From: Abelmoschus esculentus
Taxonomy: Eukaryota; Streptophyta; Magnoliopsida; Malvales; Malvaceae
Direction of reading: 5' to 3'
DNA length: 64,000 nucleotides
Assembly (NCBI GenBank): GCA_035048815.1
Contig: JAUCBN010000042.1
Span: 14,918,501 to 14,982,500 of the forward strand
Below, one piece after another: positions 60,171-64,000 of this stretch. Below the pieces are notes generated by a model. That model saw only the letters and a list, made by a program, of their open reading frames with translations. It had not been told where the DNA came from and did not search any database. Made by a program: the position numbers and the translations under genes. How positions within the stretch are numbered: position 1 is the first letter of the stretch; each line of letters starts with the position of its first letter.

Positions 60171-60448
60171 GATTTTCCCCTTTTGTCTTTTTTTGCGGAT
60201 CCGATGCGATCTTATTGTTTCTCGAAAACGAAGTTTATTCTTCCTTTTGTTAATTAGTTGTCTGATTTATGCATTTATTGGTGATTTTAGCGGAATTTTG
60301 ATTTTGATTAATGTTTTTTGTTAGAAAATTTGTCTACCGAAGAAATTGTAATATTGGAGAAATTGATCTTATTGCAGCCTTGGCCTTGGAGTTTCTTATA
60401 TTTTAGATAAATTATTGAGCTCTTCTACTGGTTTACTATATGAGAAAT

Positions 60449-60855
60449 TGTCACGGACAATGAACGGTGTTGATTCGTCTGGAATGCGACCTTTTTTCTT
60501 GACGTTATTGATTTTTGAGCTTTCTACTATACGAACAGCACAATGTAAGCTAAGCAATCGAACCAGAAGAGAATAAAGAGAGAGAAGAAGAGATTAGGCA
60601 GTGAGAATAGAGAGAAAAGAGGAAGACCAGAGAAGAAAAATTCATTCAATCGATGGATGAAGGAAGAAGATAACTTCCCTGTACAAATAACCACTCAGCC
60701 TCACGTAAAACGCTCCCGTTTTATGTATTTACTAACCCCATCCAAAAACTCACCGTTTCACTTAACAGCTGCCGGCCAGCTGTCATAACCACCTAACAAA
60801 CATTCAAAATAGCAAATAAATGAACTAACGGTCAAAAATAACAAACAGTCTGACA
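60449..60855 (-). repeat. 3' LTR of the gypsy element
   Basis: About 407 bp with TG...CA ends; on the minus strand it starts TGTCAGACTG and ends CCGTGACA (terminal TGTCA/TGACA inverted pair). The right border is set by the polypurine tract next to it. It cannot be compared with the 5' LTR, which is off the window. Confidence 0.8.
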
Positions 60856-60872
60856 AAACTCCCTTCTTCAAT
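60856..60872 (-). other. Polypurine tract
   Basis: GAAGAAGGGAG on the minus strand, immediately upstream of the 3' LTR in element orientation, where plus-strand DNA synthesis is primed. Confidence 0.7.
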
Positions 60873-61060
60873 GGATCCTTGTCCTCAAGGATCAAAGTTC
60901 GGAAATTGCTGCTTCAAGTGATGGAGGATCTCCCAGGTTGAATCTTCTGGAAATGAATTTGTCCATTCGACAAGTACCTCGGTAACAGCTCGATTACCTC
61001 TCTTTACTATCCTCCTCTCCAAGATCTTCAATGGCTCCTTGCTAATGCTCCCATCTTCAT

Positions 61061-64000
61061 CTACCAGAGGAAGTGTGGATTGAGTAAAATCACTTCCACT
61101 CTCTTTTTCAATTGAGACACATGAAAAACTGGGTGAATTTTTGCCCCATCAGGCAACTTCAACTTATAGGCTACTGTTCCTATCCTCTCAGTTATCATAA
61201 ATGGCCCATACCACCTTGGTGACAATTTCTGGTTCATCCTTGCACTTACAGTGTGCTGCCTGTAAGGTTGCAGCTTCAGGAATACCCACTCCCCTTCTCG
61301 ATATTCACACTCACTCCTTCCAAAAATTACTATGAAGATCTTGTCTCTATCACAAACAATGGTACTAGGCAATCCATGAAGTTTGAAGACACCCTCTAGG
61401 AACACTTGAGCTACTTCTTTAGCAGTGAAAGGATGACTTAAAGTCAGGAAATGACTATATTTAGTCAACCTGTCAATGACCACCAAAATACAATCCTTAC
61501 CTTGGGATTTAGGTAAGCCTTCCAAAAAATCCATTCCAACAGAAGTCCAAATTGTGTTTGGTATTGGTAGTGGTTGCAGCAACCCTCTGGGGTGATGCAA
61601 GTCTCCCTTACTTCTTTGGCATACCATGCACTCTCGCACCAAGTTTTTAATGTCCTTTTTAAGCCCTTTCCAATAAAAAACAGCAGCCATCCTCTGTGTT
61701 GTTGCTTGAACCCCTGAATGTCCTCCAGTGGGGCTTCCATGGAAGAACATCATCAGCTCCTTCCTTAATTCAGGAACCATACCCACCACAATCTTGTCTT
61801 TCCTCTTAAGGATCTGACCATCCCACTTGTACTTAGGATGTTTGTCCGAACCCTTCTTCAACTCCTGAATAATTTTCTTTAGTTTGTCATCTATTTGCCA
61901 AGAGTCAGCTACCTTCTGAAACATTTCAGAGCTCACATGGCTCACTCCCAAAGTCTGGCAGCAAACCATAGGATCCCTTCTTGACAACACATCTGCCACA
62001 ATGTTGTTGATCCCTTTTCTATAATGAACTTCATAGTCCAGGCCTATCATTTTGATCACCCACTTCTGCTGGAAGGGTGTGATGGCCTGATTTTCTGCCA
62101 GGAATTTAAGACTGTGATGATCAGTCTTAATGATGAAGTGCCTTCCTACCAGATATGCATACCATTTTTTTACTTCCATAAGTACAGCTAGCATCTCTTT
62201 TTCATAGACTGACAAGGCTTTATGTCTAACTCCAAGTCCCCTGCTGAAAAATGCTATGGGTTTATTGTTCTGGGTGAGTACTGCTCCAACCCCAATGTCA
62301 CTAGCATCAGTCTCAACTACAAAGGTAAGGTTGAAATCAGGGAGAGACAACACTGGAGCAGAACAAACAACACTTTTCAAAGCTTGAAAAGTCTGCTCTT
62401 CCTCCATTCCCCACTTCCATCCACCTTTTTTCAGAAGATTAGTCAAAGGCCTAGCAATACTCCCATATCCCTTGACAAACCTTCTGTAGTAACTAGAGAG
62501 GCCAAGGAATCCTCTTAACTCTTTCACAGAAACAGGAGCAGGCCAATTTTTAATACACTCAACCTTAGATGCATCCATGGACACTGTGCCTCTAGTGATC
62601 ACATAACCCAAATAATCAATTTCCTTTGAAGCAAAACTGCATTTGGATCTTTTGGCATACAATTGATTGCTCCTCAAGGTGTCCAAAATCACTCTCAAAT
62701 GCTGCATATGCAAATCCTAATCTGCTGAGTATACCAGAATATCATCAAAGAACACCAGGACAAATTTTCTTAAGTAAGGTTTAAACACCTTGTTCATTAA
62801 ACCTTGAAAAGTGGCAGAAGCATTGGTCAAACCAAAAGGCATGACCAAAAACTCATAATGCCCCTCATGAGTGCGAAATGCAGTCTTTGGAATGTCAGAT
62901 TCCCTCATCCTAATCTGGTGATAACCAGACCTCAAATCCAGTTTTGAAAAGAAGGTTGCAGATCCCAACTCATCCAGCAGCTCCTCAATAACAGGCATTG
63001 GGAAACTATCCTTGACAGTGAGTTGATTTAGCTTTCGATAGTCCACACACATTCTCCAAGAACCATCCCTCTTCTTTACCATGACTATTGGGGAGGAAAA
63101 TGCACTGTTACTGTCCCTGATGATTCCTGCTTGAAGCATTTCCCTAACCAACCTTTCTATCTCATCCTTTTGATTAAAAGGATGTCTGTATGGCTTGATT
63201 TTCACCACTGCCCTTTCATCCACCAACTCAATTTTGTGATCATGGCCTCTTTCAGGAGGCAACCCAACTGGATCTGCAAAAACTTCCACATATTCCCTCA
63301 AAATTTCCTCTACTGCTGGCTGTGCATCCTTGACATCCTTCACTTCCAATTGAGCATTCAGCAACCAGATACCAGAAGTACAAGGTCCCTTATTACTCCT
63401 CAATAATTTTTCACATTCCTTGTCACCAATTATTCCCAGAGGTTGTTGCTGACATCCTTGTAAGTTTACAGTAGCCCCCTGGAATTCAAAACTCATTCTT
63501 AAAGCACCAAAATCCCATTGTATTTTCCCCAGCTGTGTCAGCCATTGGATCCCCAAGACCATCTCACAGTTCTTCATAGGGACTACTAAGAAATCAGATA
63601 TAAATCTTACCCCCTGGCTGCTCCAATGTATTTTCTTACACTCACCAAGAGTAGTCATAAAATTCCCATCTGCCACAGAAACCTTCAATTGATTCTGCAG
63701 AACCATGCTCAACTTCAATTTCCTCACTACTGTTAGACTAAGGAAGTTGTGAGTGCTTCCAGAGTCCACCAGAGCTATACATTTAAACTGGCCAAACTCC
63801 ACCAAAATTCTCATGGTTTCCCAATGAGCTGAACCCCACATTGCTTGTAAAGACAATACTGGTTCTTCAGTTTTCTGTCCTTCACTACTGCCCATAGTTC
63901 CTTCTTCACAGTCAAGGAAGACCTCAGCTTCAACTTCCTCTTCCATTCCTTCCACAATTATCTGATACATCTGTGTCTTAGCACATCTGTGCCCAGGAGT
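61061..64000 (-). pseudogene. gag-pol of the gypsy element (interrupted, partial)
   Basis: One reading frame enters at the right edge with the end of a CCHC knuckle. An aspartic protease motif follows (DSGST near 63766), then reverse transcriptase (KLDLRSGYHQIRM, FVLVFFDDILVY near 62745). A TAG at 62717-62719 sits where the family usually has Trp. The frame continues through RNase H (VVETDASDIGVGAV, KTDHHSLKF), an integrase zinc-binding part (GGHSGVQATTQ, CMVCQRSKG) and the integrase core with its first acidic residues (GMDFLEG, CDRDKIF). Near 61325-61335 it jumps straight into the C-terminal part (EGEWVFLKLQ). The segment that should carry the catalytic Glu of the DDE triad is missing. The tail is typical of gypsy integrases (WYGPFMITERIG). 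It cannot encode a working integrase. Confidence 0.9.

Larger units (their letters stand above)
60449..64000 (-). mobile_element. Ty3/gypsy LTR retrotransposon (partial, runs off the window)
   Basis: Minus-strand element. Its 3' LTR is at 60449-60855, a polypurine tract lies next to it, and gag-pol runs from the right edge leftwards: end of a gag zinc knuckle (PGHRC at the edge), protease, reverse transcriptase, RNase H, integrase. The protease-RT-RNaseH-integrase order defines Ty3/gypsy. Pol carries a nonsense codon and a deletion in integrase, so it is non-autonomous. It lies where intron 1 of the PEX22-like gene should be. The 5' LTR and target duplication are outside the window. Confidence 0.93.

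Noticed and set aside
59974..60324. 116-aa single-exon gene starting at 59974
   Set aside because: The family-like start is at 60016, and the sequence after 60138 is intronic (TC repeat, T-rich) following a splice donor.
1..64000. tRNA, rRNA, CRISPR array or bacterial-type operon
   Set aside because: No cloverleaf with A/B boxes, rRNA core or regularly spaced array was recognised; the window is a plant nuclear region. A tRNAscan-type search was not possible here.

Overview
This is plant nuclear DNA, most likely from a eudicot. It is AT-rich, genes are widely spaced, almost all have GT-AG introns, and the gaps are full of LTR-retrotransposon pieces and MITE-like foldback elements. Gene content (S-domain receptor kinase, XTH, RabGGTase beta, SDG2/ATXR3, MADS, B-box/CONSTANS-like, U-type cyclin, PEX22) fits a eudicot; a Malvaceae (cotton-like) source is only an impression and was not tested.

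Layout, left to right. 0-3 kb: an LTR end, a hAT-like MITE and a decayed S-receptor kinase copy. 5.5-9.1 kb (+): a nearly intact G-type lectin S-receptor-like kinase in eight exons with one extra base in exon 2, in tandem with the decayed copy. 10.4-10.8 kb (-): a small unrecognised single-pass membrane protein. 13.8-15.4 kb (-): a complete four-exon xyloglucan endotransglucosylase/hydrolase. 15.5-22.4 kb: repeats only. 22.5-24.5 kb (-): RabGGTase beta subunit in eight exons. 26.9-38.2 kb (+): an SDG2/ATXR3 SET-domain histone methyltransferase in 19 exons, about 2,441 aa, divergent from RabGGTase. 40.2-41.5 kb (-): a MADS-box gene with an atypical MADS domain. 46.8-47.2 kb (+): a single-B-box microprotein (BBX30/31, miP1 type). 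50.4-53.4 kb (-): a two-B-box plus CCT CONSTANS-like gene. 57.0-57.7 kb (+): a U/P-type cyclin. 60.0 kb (+): the first exon of a PEX22-like peroxin. 60.4-64.0 kb (-): a Ty3/gypsy retrotransposon that starts in what should be PEX22 intron 1 and runs off the window.

The genes are independent nuclear genes, not an operon. One pair may be functionally linked: the miP1-type B-box microprotein and the CONSTANS-like gene lie tail to tail 3.2 kb apart, and in Arabidopsis miP1 proteins act on CONSTANS-type proteins. The remaining structure is transposon biology: at least three foldback/MITE families, several with target-site duplications readable in the sequence (8 bp for hAT-like, 9 bp for Mutator-like). 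I did not find a convincing new biological system. The best leads are the MADS protein with altered basic residues and a 7-nt microexon, the single-base frameshift in an otherwise full-length receptor kinase, the B-box pair with a 127-bp tandem repeat beside it, and an in-frame ATG-GAC-TAA-ATG at the cyclin start. Exon borders were inferred by eye from splice consensus, phase and protein-family similarity.
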